Below the pieces are notes generated by a model. It had not been told where the DNA came from, searched no databases, and saw only the letters and a list, made by a program, of their open reading frames with translations. DNA of 64,000 bases, taken from contig RCSZ01000004.1 in the NCBI GenBank assembly GCA_014898425.1, positions 682,001 through 746,000 of the forward strand, read 5' to 3'. This document shows, piece by piece, positions 26,160 to 37,347 of the stretch. Position 1 is the first letter of the stretch; the number at the start of each line of letters is the position of its first letter. This stretch comes from Botryotinia globosa. Taxonomy: Eukaryota; Ascomycota; Leotiomycetes; Helotiales; Sclerotiniaceae. A program made the translations under genes and the position numbers.

Positions 26160-27060
26160 CAAAATATAAAATAGGGTATAATAGAATAAAATCAGAATCG
26201 GAATATGAAATGATATAACGGGATTTTGCTATATTTACTTTAAAAATATTTAATAAGTTTTTCAAAAAAGGTTATTTTTAGAATATTACTTCAAAAAAAG
26301 GTTATATGGGGTATATTCATTTGATTACCTTGATATAATTTATTGGAAAAGCTAATTGTAATTAGATATTTATAATTACAAGGAATCCTATAACATTCAG
26401 AATCAAACCCAATAATAAAGATATTATTCTTTTTATAATATCAATTATATTATATATTATAATAAAAAAACTTTTAGAAAATGATTTGGATTTTATATTA
26501 GGAAATGAATTGAAATATCAGAATATTAGAAATATATATTGTAATTTGAAACCTATTTTTAATAAATATATTATTAACAATGGTTAATATGAAATTCCTG
26601 GATTTCCAATTGAATATTATTTAACTACTTAAAATCCTATCGAACAAACTCTTATTAGTGAGCTCCTTTGGAACGATTTATTTATACTCAAAAAAACTAT
26701 TAGACTTTTTTTTATAGATAATAATGAATTCAATATTTGATATCAATATTATACAAAAGATATCAAAAGCTTTTTCTTACACACTTTTGAGGATATTAAA
26801 TCTATTGAAAAATACTACAAGGATAAATTGTATTTTACAATCTTAAAACAAAACCTAGAGAATAGATATAACAATAGATATTTTGAATCTAATAAAGAAA
26901 AGGAGAATAAACTAATTCTATCAAATAATAATAATAATAAAGATAGTTTTGATTTTGAATAGAATAATAAAGAATTTTCCAATATTTTGGGGAATAGGAG
27001 ATTGAAAAGAATAGCGATTCCTTTGAAGAATAAAAGCCAAAAAAAGGAAGTATAAAAACC
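26160..27060 (+). pseudogene. second extra open region, inner Gypsy copy
   Basis: A nearly stop-free plus-strand reading runs from about 26400 to 27050. It includes IIPYII, DLDFILGNELKYQNIRN near 26490-26535 and an acidic/asparagine stretch, and it ends in a basic tail (LGNRRLKRIAIPLKNKSQKK). A second copy is at 27640-28560. The product is not recognised. The minus-strand leucine-rich frame at 26815-27063 is its shadow. Confidence 0.5.
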
Positions 27061-27375
27061 CAATTCTCCCTACTAATCCTTAAAGATTCTAAGGAACTTA
27101 TAGAAATCTAAAAGGATTTTGGATTCTTTGATTCCCTTTCGAAGAAACAAAAGAATTCGTTATTAAGCTTTTATTGATATTTGATTTTAGAATTTTATTA
27201 AAAAGCTATTTAATTTTATTAAATTTTGATAAAGTTATTTTTCTTCTATAATATTTATTGAATTGATTATATTGAACAAGGGTAGTGTTTGTTTTTTTTC
27301 TTTGATTATCTTCTTTTATATTCTTATGCTTAGGTTTATTGATTGAAGTAATCAATGTTTTTATATAAGAAGGAA

Positions 27376-27615
27376 TATAAGCGAATCTTTGTATTAATTA
27401 TATAATCCATTTTTATAGTTAATATTTATAGCCCTTTTCCTTATAGTTTAGAAAAAATAGTTAATTTCTACCCACCAAACTTTTAGTATATTTTGTAAAA
27501 CATTATATAAAACCTCTTCCTTCTCTTCTCTATTTAAGGCGATATGTTATGATGATTTTCCTGTGGTATATATAAAGAACTATTTTATAACTCTACTACC
27601 TTCTACTCTTTTATA
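27376..27615 (+). repeat. 3' LTR of the inner Gypsy element
   Basis: 240 bp, begins TATAAGCGAATC (TGTGAGCG after RIP) and ends TTCTACTCTTTTATA. It is followed by the ATAT duplication and then by the resumed outer element. Confidence 0.9.
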
Positions 27616-27639
27616 ATATATTGTTTATTTTTAATTTAA

Positions 27640-28560
27640 AAAGTCAAAATATAGAGTAGGGTATAATAAAATAAAATCAGAATTGGAATATAAAATAATA
27701 TAATGGGATTTTGCTATATCCACCTTAGAAATGTTTAATAAGCTTTTTGAAAAAGATTACTTTTAGAATATTACTTCGAAGAAAGATTACACAGAGTATA
27801 TTTATTTAATTATCTTGGTATAATTTGTTGAAAAAGCTAATTGTAACTAAGTACTTGTAATTATAGGGAATTTTATAATATTTAGAATTAAATCTAATAA
27901 TAAAAATATTATTCCCTTTATAGTATCAATTATACCATATATTATAATAAGAAAACTCCCTAGAAGCAATTTGAACCTTACATTAAAAAATAAATTGAAA
28001 TATCAGAATATTAGAAATATACATTATAACTTGAAATCTATTTTTAATAAATATATTATTAATAACAATCAATATAAAAAATTTAGATTTCTAATTGAAT
28101 ATTATTTAACTATTCAAAATCCTATCAAATAAGTTTTTATTAATAAGCTCCCTTAGAATAATTTATCTATATTCAAAGAAACTATTAAACTTCTTTTTAT
28201 AAACAATAATAAATTCAATGCTTAATATCAATATTATATAAAAGATATTGAAAGCTTTTTTTTATATGTTTTTGAAAACGCCAAATTTATTGAGAGATAT
28301 TATAAGAATAAATTGTATTTTGCAATCTTGAAATAAAACCTAAAGAATAAATATAACAATAAATATTTTGAGTTTAATAAAAAAGAATAGAATAAGCTAA
28401 TCCCATTAAGTAATAATAATAATAAAGATAGTTCTAACTTTAAATAGAATAATAAAAAATCTTTGAATATTCTGAGAAGCAAAAGATTAAAAAGAATAAC
28501 AATTTCTTTGAAGGATAAAGATTAAAAAAAGGAAGTATAAAAACCTAATTTTCTTTATCA
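27640..28560 (+). pseudogene. second extra open region, outer Gypsy copy
   Basis: This is the part of the outer element lying to the right of the inner insertion. It aligns with 26160-27060 throughout, with more stops, and ends in the same basic tail. It is followed by about 300 bp and then the outer 3' LTR. Confidence 0.5.
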
Positions 28561-28857
28561 ATTTTTGAGGATTTTAAAAAACTTATAGAAATCTAAAAGG
28601 ATTTCGAATTTTTTAATTCCTTTTCAAAAAAATAAAAGAATTTATTATTAAGTTTTTATTGATATTTGATTTTGAGGTTTTATTAAAAATTTATTTAACT
28701 TTATTAAATTTTAGTAAAGTTATCTTTTTTTTGTAATACTTATTAAATTGATTATATTAAATAAAAACAATTTTTTTTTTTTTTTAATTATTTTCTTTTA
28801 CATTTTTATATCTAAATTTATTAATTGAAATAATCAATATTTCTATATAGAAAGAAA

Positions 28858-29097
28858 TATAAGTAAATCTTTATATTAATTACATAATCCATTTCTATAG
28901 TTAATATTTATAGCTCTTTTCCTTATAGCTTAGAAAAAACAGTTAGTTCCTATCCATCAAACTTTTAATACATTTTATAAAACATTATATAGAGCCTCCC
29001 CCTTCTCTCCTTTATTTGAGGCGATACACTATAATAACTTTCCTATGGTATATGCAAAGGATTACTCTATGACCCTACCACCTTCTACTCTTTTACA
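28858..29097 (+). repeat. 3' LTR of the outer Gypsy element
   Basis: 240 bp, begins TATAAGTAAATC and ends TTCTACTCTTTTACA, so the terminal CA is intact. It is followed by GTAT, matching the bases before the 5' LTR at 7766. Confidence 0.9.
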
Positions 29098-29100
29098 GTA

Positions 29101-29900
29101 TCTTCTTCTTTTAGATCTATTATCTAGATAATAATAGAAAAATAATAAGATGCTTTTGATTAATATATAATTGCAATATATATTCCCTTTGTATATTGAG
29201 CAATATATTGATTTTTTGAAATAACATTTTTCCAAATTTTTCCTTTTGTTTTATATATATCAATATTTCCAATTGTAATTATTCTAATATTATTATATTG
29301 TTTTTTTTAATTAAGGTAGATTTTATTATTTTTGAAAATAATTAAATAATTATTAAATCTGAGTGAATAATCTTCTATAAATTGCTTTTTATTCTTAATC
29401 ATAAAATTGACTTTGTTCAATTACTTTTATTCTAAATATACAAATCTCTTATCTACAATTATAAAAGTATTATCGGTTTAAAGCTCTATAATACTAATGC
29501 TATTAATTAAGTAAAATAGATAAAGATTATATATAGATTGCGTCATATTCAGCTTATTCTTATAATAATTGTGATAAATTCCAAACCAATGATTTCCTAT
29601 TTCAGGGATATTGTATAAGGGTTTTATAATATATAGAACATATCCGTTTTCAAGTCCAATCTCTTTCAATATTTTTATATAAATGAATTTATTCAAAGTT
29701 GTAATTAATTGAATATATATTTATATAATATCCTGTAAATAAATTTGAATATATTTATTTAATACTTATAGAATAATAGCAAGTATAAGAATAATATACT
29801 AGCTAATATATTGAATAATGAGTGATTATATTAAAATAATATTTTTATTTTTATTTTAATATACCTAAATTATTAATTGTAACTTTGTGTATACTCTATC
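29101..29900 (-). pseudogene. Copia reverse transcriptase relic (C-terminal part)
   Basis: The open piece 29696-29478 reads as Copia RT: KEIGLENGYVLYIIKPLYNI then GNHWFGIYHN (family PLYGIPEAGNHWF). Further along the minus strand come TDNTFI (TDDTL in the family), then FMIKNKKQF and DYSLRFNN. A QYIAQYTKGIYIA-like string lies near 29200. The frame stops at the outer Gypsy insertion and resumes at 7765. The upstream half of RT is expected at about 29.7-30.4 kb but is less readable. Confidence 0.85.
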
Positions 29901-30499
29901 AATACTTTCTTTTTTCATTTTATTAATGAAATATAATTTGAAAAATCTCATTCCAAACAGAATATTATTTTTTGAAATAATCTTGAAAACTCTATTCTTT
30001 ATTAGTTTATTAATTTCTTTACATTGTAATTTTATATATTTTATAAATATATTATTTTATAAGAATATAATTAATTATAATAGTTTTGTAATGTATTCTT
30101 TATTAATATTTATTATATTAATTATTTTAATCAAATTGCTTTTTATATAATAACATAATTATATATCTAATTATATTATTGGTGGTGATATTTAAAATCG
30201 TAATGTTTTTATATATAATATATTAACAACTATAATATTATTATTGTTATTATTTGTATAATTGTTTTTTGATTTTATTCCTTTAGATTTTATATAAAAG
30301 GGTTATATAGATATAAATCAGAATTTAATTGATTTACTAAAAAGTTCCATTTTATATATCTCTCTGTTTATTTTAATTAAAGTATATAATTTAGTTCACT
30401 TATTTAATATATTATTATTTTTTCCCTTTTTTTATATTAAAATTTCTAAATTCAATAACAAAATAAAAACAAATATTATAGATAATCCATTCCTTAGTT

Positions 30500-31050
30500 T
30501 CAATATCTTTATAACTTATTTCTTAATTCGAATATGATGTACTTTTATTATAGCTTTTTTTGTAACTTTCGCATATTAAATAATTATTGCGATTGGTGGA
30601 TTAATATTATTTAATTTGGGATATATCCTATAAATTAGTAATATAGGAACAAATTTATTTGACTCTGTTATGTTGTTTATAGCTTTTATTACCATTTGAA
30701 GAATCATCATTTTAATCAAATTATTATCTTCAAGTTTTTTTTATTAAAATCTTATATATATGATGTAGTGGGTAATAATATCTTTTGATAATATCTATAG
30801 AGTTGTGTACTTTAACAAATATATTCTTAATAATAATCGATATAGATTTCATATTTTGAATAAATTCTTTATTCATAAAATTCTTTTCGGTATTGTGGAT
30901 AATATAATCTGGTAATTCAATGTATATATCAACCCAGTATTCCCTGAGATTATTGAATATATATTTAATAAAAATATTTTCAAAAAACCAAATTGTTTAA
31001 TAGTGTATTGCTTTATTAACAATATATAGAATTGAATTATTTCCAATATA
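30500..31050 (-). pseudogene. Copia integrase relic
   Basis: On the minus strand near 30900-30730 the translation contains EKNFMNKEF, MKSISI and KVHNSIG-like strings. These match the Copia integrase core segment (GKNFxSxEF...KSMxIxxKxVPVEAHNSIGLVERYH). Its position between Gag and RT is the Copia order. Stops are frequent outside this segment. Confidence 0.75.
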
Positions 31051-32044
31051 TATAATATTAATGTAAATAATACAATTGAATTTAATATTTTCCGGTAAAA
31101 TGAATCTGAAATATTCTGGTGACTTATTATATATTTGATAGTATTTATAATATTTAGTAAGGTGCTTAATAATGTTATTACTTTTATTATAGCTTATTTA
31201 TTACAATATATTATAAAAATATTGTATCGATAGATAACCGAATTGTTGATGTAAATATTATAGCTTTATAATTATTAAATAGTAGTTATTCTAATAAATC
31301 GATTTTTGAATAAATTGATTTATATTCACTTTTTATATTAAAAATGTATACTCACATTTTTTAATAATAAAATATTTATTTTTTAGAATAATAAATTGAT
31401 TAATAATATTGTTGTAAAACGCTTTAAAACAATTTATATTTTTAAGATTTAATAAAAATAGAATATTAATATCTATAATATGGAAATCAATATCTCCGAA
31501 TAATATAATAATTTGAAATAATTCTATTGATGTTGTAATTCCCTTTTTAAAATGTATATTTGCAGTTTTTGTTGTTAGTAGATTATATTCAATTGAGCAG
31601 ATTTGTTTTCACATATGATATTATTCAATTTTAATTATAGACTTCTCTGTATATACTATATTAATATATATACTAAAAAATTCTTTATTTATATAATTTA
31701 TATAAAAGATATTTATTGTGTTTTCTGTAAATAAAATAGTTTCAATAAAGTTTCTAGTTATTGTATGCAATATTATATTGAATAATAATTAATTAAATAC
31801 TCTCTAGTTATTAATAGATTTAGAATTCACAAAAAATATTTTATTTGTATTATTTTTAATATTAAGATCCACGAAAAACAGGTTTATTTCAGTTTTTAAA
31901 TTAGATTTTATATTAATAACCTTTCCCTTATATTTAATTATTCATTAATTGTAATATTTGTTAAATATATTGTTATTATTATCTTTAATCTTCTTCTTAT
32001 ACTTATATTTATTTTTATTTTATTCTTTTTTAGAATGTTTTATT

Positions 32045-32790
32045 AATCGATATTTTTTTTTCTTATATATCCAGTAACAATTGTATTAATTAAAAAAATC
32101 TAAATATTATTATTTATTATACAAATTGTTTCTAAAATTATTACTATTTCTGGAATTCTTAAAATCGTTTTGGTTACTATTATAATTGTTATTACTATGG
32201 AATTTCCTATTAATAAATAATATTATATCTTTTTTATTTTTATGTAATTTCTTTTATGTATTAATGGATTATTATAATTAATTGATTAAATCAGATATTT
32301 TTTTCTTAGAATTAAAATAAACTAAATTATATATTTCTATATTTTTATAAGTAAATATAAATTTATTGTAAAGATAAGATATTTATTATATAATAGAATC
32401 AAGTTGATATTGTAATATATATAATTATTTGATTATAATTATAAAATATTTATTGAGTGATTTGTTTTTATATTTTTTTCTAATCGATTTCAAAATGATA
32501 CTATTTTATTTCGATAGTATATTTTGTTGATATTTATTTCCTTTAAAATTGTTCTGTATATAAATATAAAGCTCTTTAAATATTGATAATAGAAAGTTAT
32601 AATTAATATAAAAAAATTGAAGTATACTTTTTTTAAATATAATTGGAAATACCTTATAATATATATTTATAAATACCTCTATATATTATAAGATTTTATA
32701 AAAGATTAAAAGCTTGAAATCGAAATTGTTATTATTTTTATTATATTTCTTATTATCCCTAACATACAGGATTTAAAACACGGTTTATAA
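32045..32790 (-). pseudogene. Copia Gag relic with zinc-knuckle remnant
   Basis: Minus-strand translation gives NNFDFKLLIFYKI, then EVFINIYYKVFP, NSIILKSIRKK, QYQLDSII and a basic Asn-rich tail. This matches the Gag type of fungal Copia elements (FDFKLLIFYDIC...AFPTMLKG...QWNSITLKSI...QHGLDP). A C-x2-C-x4-H-x4-C type knuckle is suggested by YWIYKKKKYRLIKHSKKE near 32050, where Cys codons have become Tyr (TGT to TAT). The motif is inferred from position and expected RIP changes. Confidence 0.7.
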
Positions 32791-33117
32791 TTGGAAGCTG
32801 ATTGGTCTAGAAAGTACGTAAGGTCTGTGCGGCGAATATCAAAATCCTAATTTAGATTAGATATTATTATTAATAGGTATAGTAGTTATAAATGATTTAT
32901 GAAATATAATTAATTGATATTTTTATATTCTTTGAATTAATAGCTTTTAAATAATATTATTTTTATATAAAGAAAAAGAGTTGTTATTAATATATTAATT
33001 GTTTAGTTGATTTTGTAATAAAAAGTTCGATGAAAAGTTACTAATACGATTCTGATTGGTTCAGATTTGATTAGTAATAAGAGAGATAAGAGAAGAGATT
33101 AAAAAGAAAAGAGAAGG

Positions 33118-33690
33118 GATTAGATTTATTAGATTTATTAGATTTATTAGAGAAAAAAAGAATAGAAAAATAGAAATTAGAAAAATAGAAATTAGAAAAA
33201 TAGAAATTAGAAAAATAGAAATTAGAAAAATAGAAATTAGAAAAATAGAAATTAGAAAAATAGAAATTAGAAAAATAGAAATTAGAAAAATAGAAATTAG
33301 AAAAATAGAAATTAGAAAAATAGAAATTAGAAAAATAGAAATTAGAAAAATAGAAATTAGAAAAATAGAAATTAGAAAAATAATTAAATAGAGTATTAAA
33401 AAATAATTTAAAAAAAGAATTAGAAAAAGAATTAGAAAAAGAATTAGAAAAAGAATTAGAAAAAGAATTAGAAAAAGAATTAGAAAAGAATTAGAAAAAG
33501 AATTAGAAAAAGAATTAGAAAAAGAATTAGAAAAAGAATTAGAAAAAGAATTAGAAAAAGAATTAGAAAAAGAATTAGAAAAAGAATTAGAAAAAGAATT
33601 AGAAAAAGAATTATAAGATTTATAAGATTTATAAGGTTTTGAGGTTTTGAGGTTTTGAGGTTTTGAGGTTTATAAGGTTTTGAGGTTTAA
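33118..33690. repeat. AGAAATTAGAAAAAT and AGAATTAGAAAA minisatellites
   Basis: A first array of a 15-bp unit, TAGAAATTAGAAAAA, runs from about 33164 to 33382. It is followed by a second array of a 12-bp unit, GAATTAGAAAAA, at about 33417-33612. A short TTTGAGG / TTTATAAGG run ends the cluster. The units share a core, TTAGAAAAA, so one array may derive from the other. Confidence 0.93.
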
Positions 33691-33739
33691 TTATACCTTT
33701 AATACTTTTATATAAGCTAAAAGCTAGAGGTTAATAAAG

Positions 33740-33978
<239 letters not shown>

Positions 33979-34041
33979 ATATAATATAAATCTTATTTAT
34001 TTTTAGAATTCTAAAAGCTATATAATACAAATATAAACGTA

Positions 34042-34114
34042 GGTCCTGAGGGGCGTGAAAAATAACTACGGAGAGCGTTAGCGAGCCCGTTGTTATTTTT
34101 AGCCCCGAAGGGCC
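34042..34114. repeat. GC-rich hairpin island
   Basis: A strong inverted repeat: GGTCCTGAGGGGC at 34042-34054 faces GCCCCGAAGGGCC at 34102-34114. Inside are AAAAATAACTACGG and CCGTTGTTATTTTT, fully complementary around a GC-rich loop. It is surrounded by AT-saturated DNA but carries many intact CpG sites. That suggests either insertion after RIP or escape because of short length. Confidence 0.75.
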
Positions 34115-35182
34115 GAAAAAAGCTCGTTAGTATAGAATTTCAATAAATTAATAAGAGATTATATATTGAAATATAATATTAGTATTTTATTCTTTTAGAA
34201 TTTATAACTTTTATTATCCTTATTACTATTATTATTCTTATTATTAGAATTTCCTATATTATTATTTTCATTATATTTATTTTTATTGTTTTTATTTATA
34301 TATTTGAAATTATTTTTAATAAATTTACAAATAATTTTGGATTTGAATTTAAATTCTTTAATATTAATATCTTTTAGAACTTTTTGAATTTATATTTTTA
34401 TTTATTTATTAATAATAATTTTATAAGATTATTTGAATAAAACTATAAATACTTTAACATTTGTTTTTGATAGATATACTCCTCAAATATATAATGTTAT
34501 ATATAGCTTTTATATATAAATCTAATGGATTTTTATAAATTATATAATTGTCAATATTTTAAAGTTATAATGAAAAATCTCTATTAGATTATTATTATTG
34601 ATATTTTTATAATTATACTATTTATATTTGAATTTGATATATTTAATAAGCTTTTTATTATTAATAATAATAATTCTTTTATTATTTAGTATTACTTTTA
34701 ATAAATTAAGCCATTTCTTGTATTCTTTCTTTTCTTTTTTTGTATATATATTTTTATTGATAATATTCTTAGTTGAGATAATATTGCTTTCCGATATGAT
34801 TATATATATAGATAGAGATATTTCGAGAATTGTTATAAATATATATATATTTATATATATATAAGAGTCTTTTATAAATATAGAGAATAAATAAAGGTTT
34901 TTGTTTTTATTTAGTATAATATATAATACAAAGGTGAATATATAATAAATACAAAATCGATTTGTTATATTTGATAAAACTAAACTTTTTGAATATATTT
35001 TTTTAATATAATTATTCGGAGTATATTCTTTAATATTATAAAAAGAGATAATATATTATATTTAGTATAATAATATCTTTTCTATAGTTTTTTTAGAATT
35101 TCTATTAATTCTGAATATTATATAAAAATATCTAATGCTTTTAATAGAGTTTAAGACTCTAATTTGTAATATTATTAATTAA

Positions 35183-35352
35183 TATTGATATCAATTTGAT
35201 TGATATAAATATAAATACTTAATCCTATATAATTGTATTCGTTTTTGATTATTATTATCTATAAAAAGCTAGGTACTAAATATATAGGGAAGCGCTAGCG
35301 CGACGCTAGTTAATACAGTGCCCTCTTTGATCACATGATCGATGTCCCGACA
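35183..35352 (-). repeat. 5' LTR of the Copia element
   Basis: 170 bp, colinear with 6902-7071 and with the inverted solo LTR at 36953-37122. The half next to the element interior is AT-shifted. The outer half (about 35298-35352) is essentially unmutated and ends CCCGACA. It is followed by GATTC, the target duplication shared with 6897-6901. Confidence 0.92.
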
Positions 35353-35357
35353 GATTC

Positions 35358-36952
35358 CATTAATAGTGGGTTTTACAAGACTTACCCTTCTAACCTTTGT
35401 ATGGTATGGGGATGTGTTCTTGAGTGGATTTGATGTAAGTAGGTATAGTTAGTTATTGTTTAGAGAATCAAATCTGTATGTAATGTATAGAGGTGGTATA
35501 TATGCATCTGTATTTAAATCTAAATCGCATCTCTCAATTTGAAAATGAAGGAGGGGCGTGGGATATGGGTGATGAGTGGGTTATGTTTATAAGCTAAGGT
35601 ACCTAGTATTTATGTATATTGATATCATACTACATACAGCAGCCAAACTTAGATGAAACCCATATATAACGGTATATTCCATTCCATTCCCTTCTTTCTG
35701 CGCTGTATATATGTCTTGAGATGAATTGAAGAGGGAAAATAGCAATAAAATGGGTAGATATAGTTTGAGTGCTTGTTGCGCTTTGTTAGGAGATGGATCT
35801 ATTACTGAGATGATTGATAGATACATATTCTGTTATCAGTAATCTTACAAATGTTGAAAAATTTGAAGTATTTGTTCCAGAGGTGTACACTTGAATATCT
35901 CCAGTATGTATTCTCGTTGCTTGATTAGATCAATGCGAATTCAAAGAAGAAACAGTAGTCAGTTAAGAAAATGAAGTAAAGGAAGTAAAGATCTTTTCAC
36001 GCAAATATGTAAATATGCAAATACGCAAGTATACAGCTATCCTAATCTTTCACGATATCTTCTAGATTCCTATAAAATGATTTAGTATCTTCTCAACTAT
36101 CTACATCTACATTTATATCTTACCCCTCTACCGCAACATCGCCACTCCTTTCTCCTCCCACGCCATGGAAAACACAAGCATCACACCTTCATCCCTGGAG
36201 GCAGGTAGAAAAATATGGGGAAAGAAGCACACATATGCACAGAGAGGGAGAGAGAAAATAGGGGGGGGGGGGTAATAAACACATAGAAGCGAGAACATAT
36301 CATCGCCCAAGCAAAATTAGAAGCAAAAACTATCCAGAACTTCAGATTATATTATACTACAATCCATATTGCTATATACCAAACCAATCATTCCTACCCT
36401 CGCTGATACCCCCGAGTCTCTTTATAATATCTAACTTCGTGACGCATAACACTGAATGATATAGAAGCATCCTCAACTCATCAACCACAACACTATAAAG
36501 ATGCAATATCAAACCGCAAAATCAAGTCCCATCCTATCGAAATGACTTGTTACATACTACATACTGTATTGTAAACTATAATATCGATGATAAGTCTAGA
36601 TATCTTATTACTTTTACTCTTAGGATATCTTATTACTTTTACTCTTAGGATATCTTTATAACTATCACTTAGTATCGACCAAGAACAAGAACAGGAACAG
36701 GAATCAGAACAGGAATCAGAACAACGTCTAGAGTCTAGATTTCGGATTTCCTATATCTAGATCATGAATAGAATAGGAATTCAATGCGTAGACTAAATTT
36801 AAGCATTCAGAGGCTATGATCTTGAGAAAATGAGAAAATGAGAAAATGAAAAGGATTTTGAATTCGTGGATATGGGTTGAGTACCTAGGTAGTGAAAGTA
36901 TAGTCTAGTAAATAGTTGAGTTGTGATTAGGTTTGACTTTGTGTTTAGATAG
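35358..36952. other. gene-free transition zone
   Basis: Normal composition returns at the Copia edge. No gene is convincing; two minus-strand frames of 79 and 60 codons lack features. It contains a G run (36261-36271), a tandem 26-bp duplication of ATATCTTATTACTTTTACTC plus TTAGG (about 36600-36652), and a short CAGAACAGGAAT repeat near 36690-36722. Confidence 0.6.
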
Positions 36953-37122
36953 TGTCGGGACATCGATCATGTGATCAAAGAGGGCACTGTATTAACTAGC
37001 GTCGCGCTAGCGCTTCCCTATATATTTAGTACCTAGCTTCCCATAGTTAATAATGATCAAGAACGAATACAACCATATAGGACTAAGTACTTACACTTAT
37101 ATCAACCAAGTTGATACCAACA
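36953..37122 (+). mobile_element. solo Copia LTR with intact target duplication
   Basis: A 170-bp sequence beginning TGTCGGGACATCG and ending TTGATACCAACA is the reverse complement of the Copia LTRs at 6902 and 35183. It is flanked on both sides by GATAG (36948-36952 and 37123-37127). No internal sequence remains, so it is most simply the product of LTR-LTR recombination. It is hardly mutated, giving the best available copy of the family LTR. It lies about 225 bp beyond the 3' end of the gene at 37348-39219. Confidence 0.93.
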
Positions 37123-37347
37123 GATAGGTACTGGAAGTATATGAGCATGTTCAAGAGCTTGTGGACGGGAAGGAAATGAGTTAAAAGGGGAAGAGCATAG
37201 CATCAATTCATGCAAAGACAAGATCGTAGATTGAAAAGCATGCATGAATCAATGTTAAATATTAAAGATTAAAAATTAAAATACACTACAACTACATCAC
37301 CCCAAAAATCCCACCTAACCAATTTATCCCATCATAAATCGTTCTTC

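Larger units (their letters stand above)
16996..27615 (+). mobile_element. inner Ty3/Gypsy element, complete but RIP-degraded
   Basis: The LTRs are 16996-17235 and 27376-27615 (240 bp each). A 4-bp duplication, ATAT, lies at 16992-16995 and 27616-27619. It is 10,620 bp long, and its internal region (17236-27375) is continuous. It is colinear with the outer element from LTR to LTR, differing mostly by transitions, plus a deletion of about 91 bp near 24925. It landed about 1.25 kb upstream of the outer element's 3' LTR. The pol gene has protease (about 20.07-20.61 kb), RT (20.9-22.0 kb), RNase H (22.0-22.6 kb) and integrase (22.7-23.6 kb). Two more open regions follow. Confidence 0.92.
7766..29097 (+). 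mobile_element. outer Ty3/Gypsy element, interrupted by a second copy
   Basis: Its 240-bp LTRs lie at 7766-8005 and 28858-29097. The flanking 4-bp duplication GTAT is at 7762-7765 and 29098-29101. Its body is 8006-16995 plus 27620-28857, interrupted by the inner Gypsy element (16996-27615). Without the insertion it is about 10.7 kb. Relics in order are a gag-like region (about 8.1-10.8 kb), protease (about 10.84-11.37 kb), RT (about 11.6-12.7 kb), RNase H (12.7-13.4 kb), integrase (13.4-14.3 kb), and two further open regions before the 3' LTR. RT-RH-IN order defines Gypsy. Stops are very frequent and nearly all explicable as C-to-T or G-to-A changes. Confidence 0.9.

Noticed and set aside
26815..28482. 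Leucine-rich minus-strand frames in both Gypsy copies
   Set aside because: They are shadows of the Lys/Asn-rich plus-strand reading, which has the more coherent basic C-terminal tail.
7766..29097. Tandem amplification or unequal crossing-over of Gypsy elements
   Set aside because: The 4-bp duplications GTAT and ATAT flank the outer and inner pairs separately, which fits nested insertion better.
29887..30150. Hydrophobic 87-codon plus-strand frame that could suggest a membrane protein
   Set aside because: It lies antisense to the Copia integrase/RT region; runs of Leu/Ile/Phe are what RIP-decayed AT-rich DNA gives on the complementary strand.
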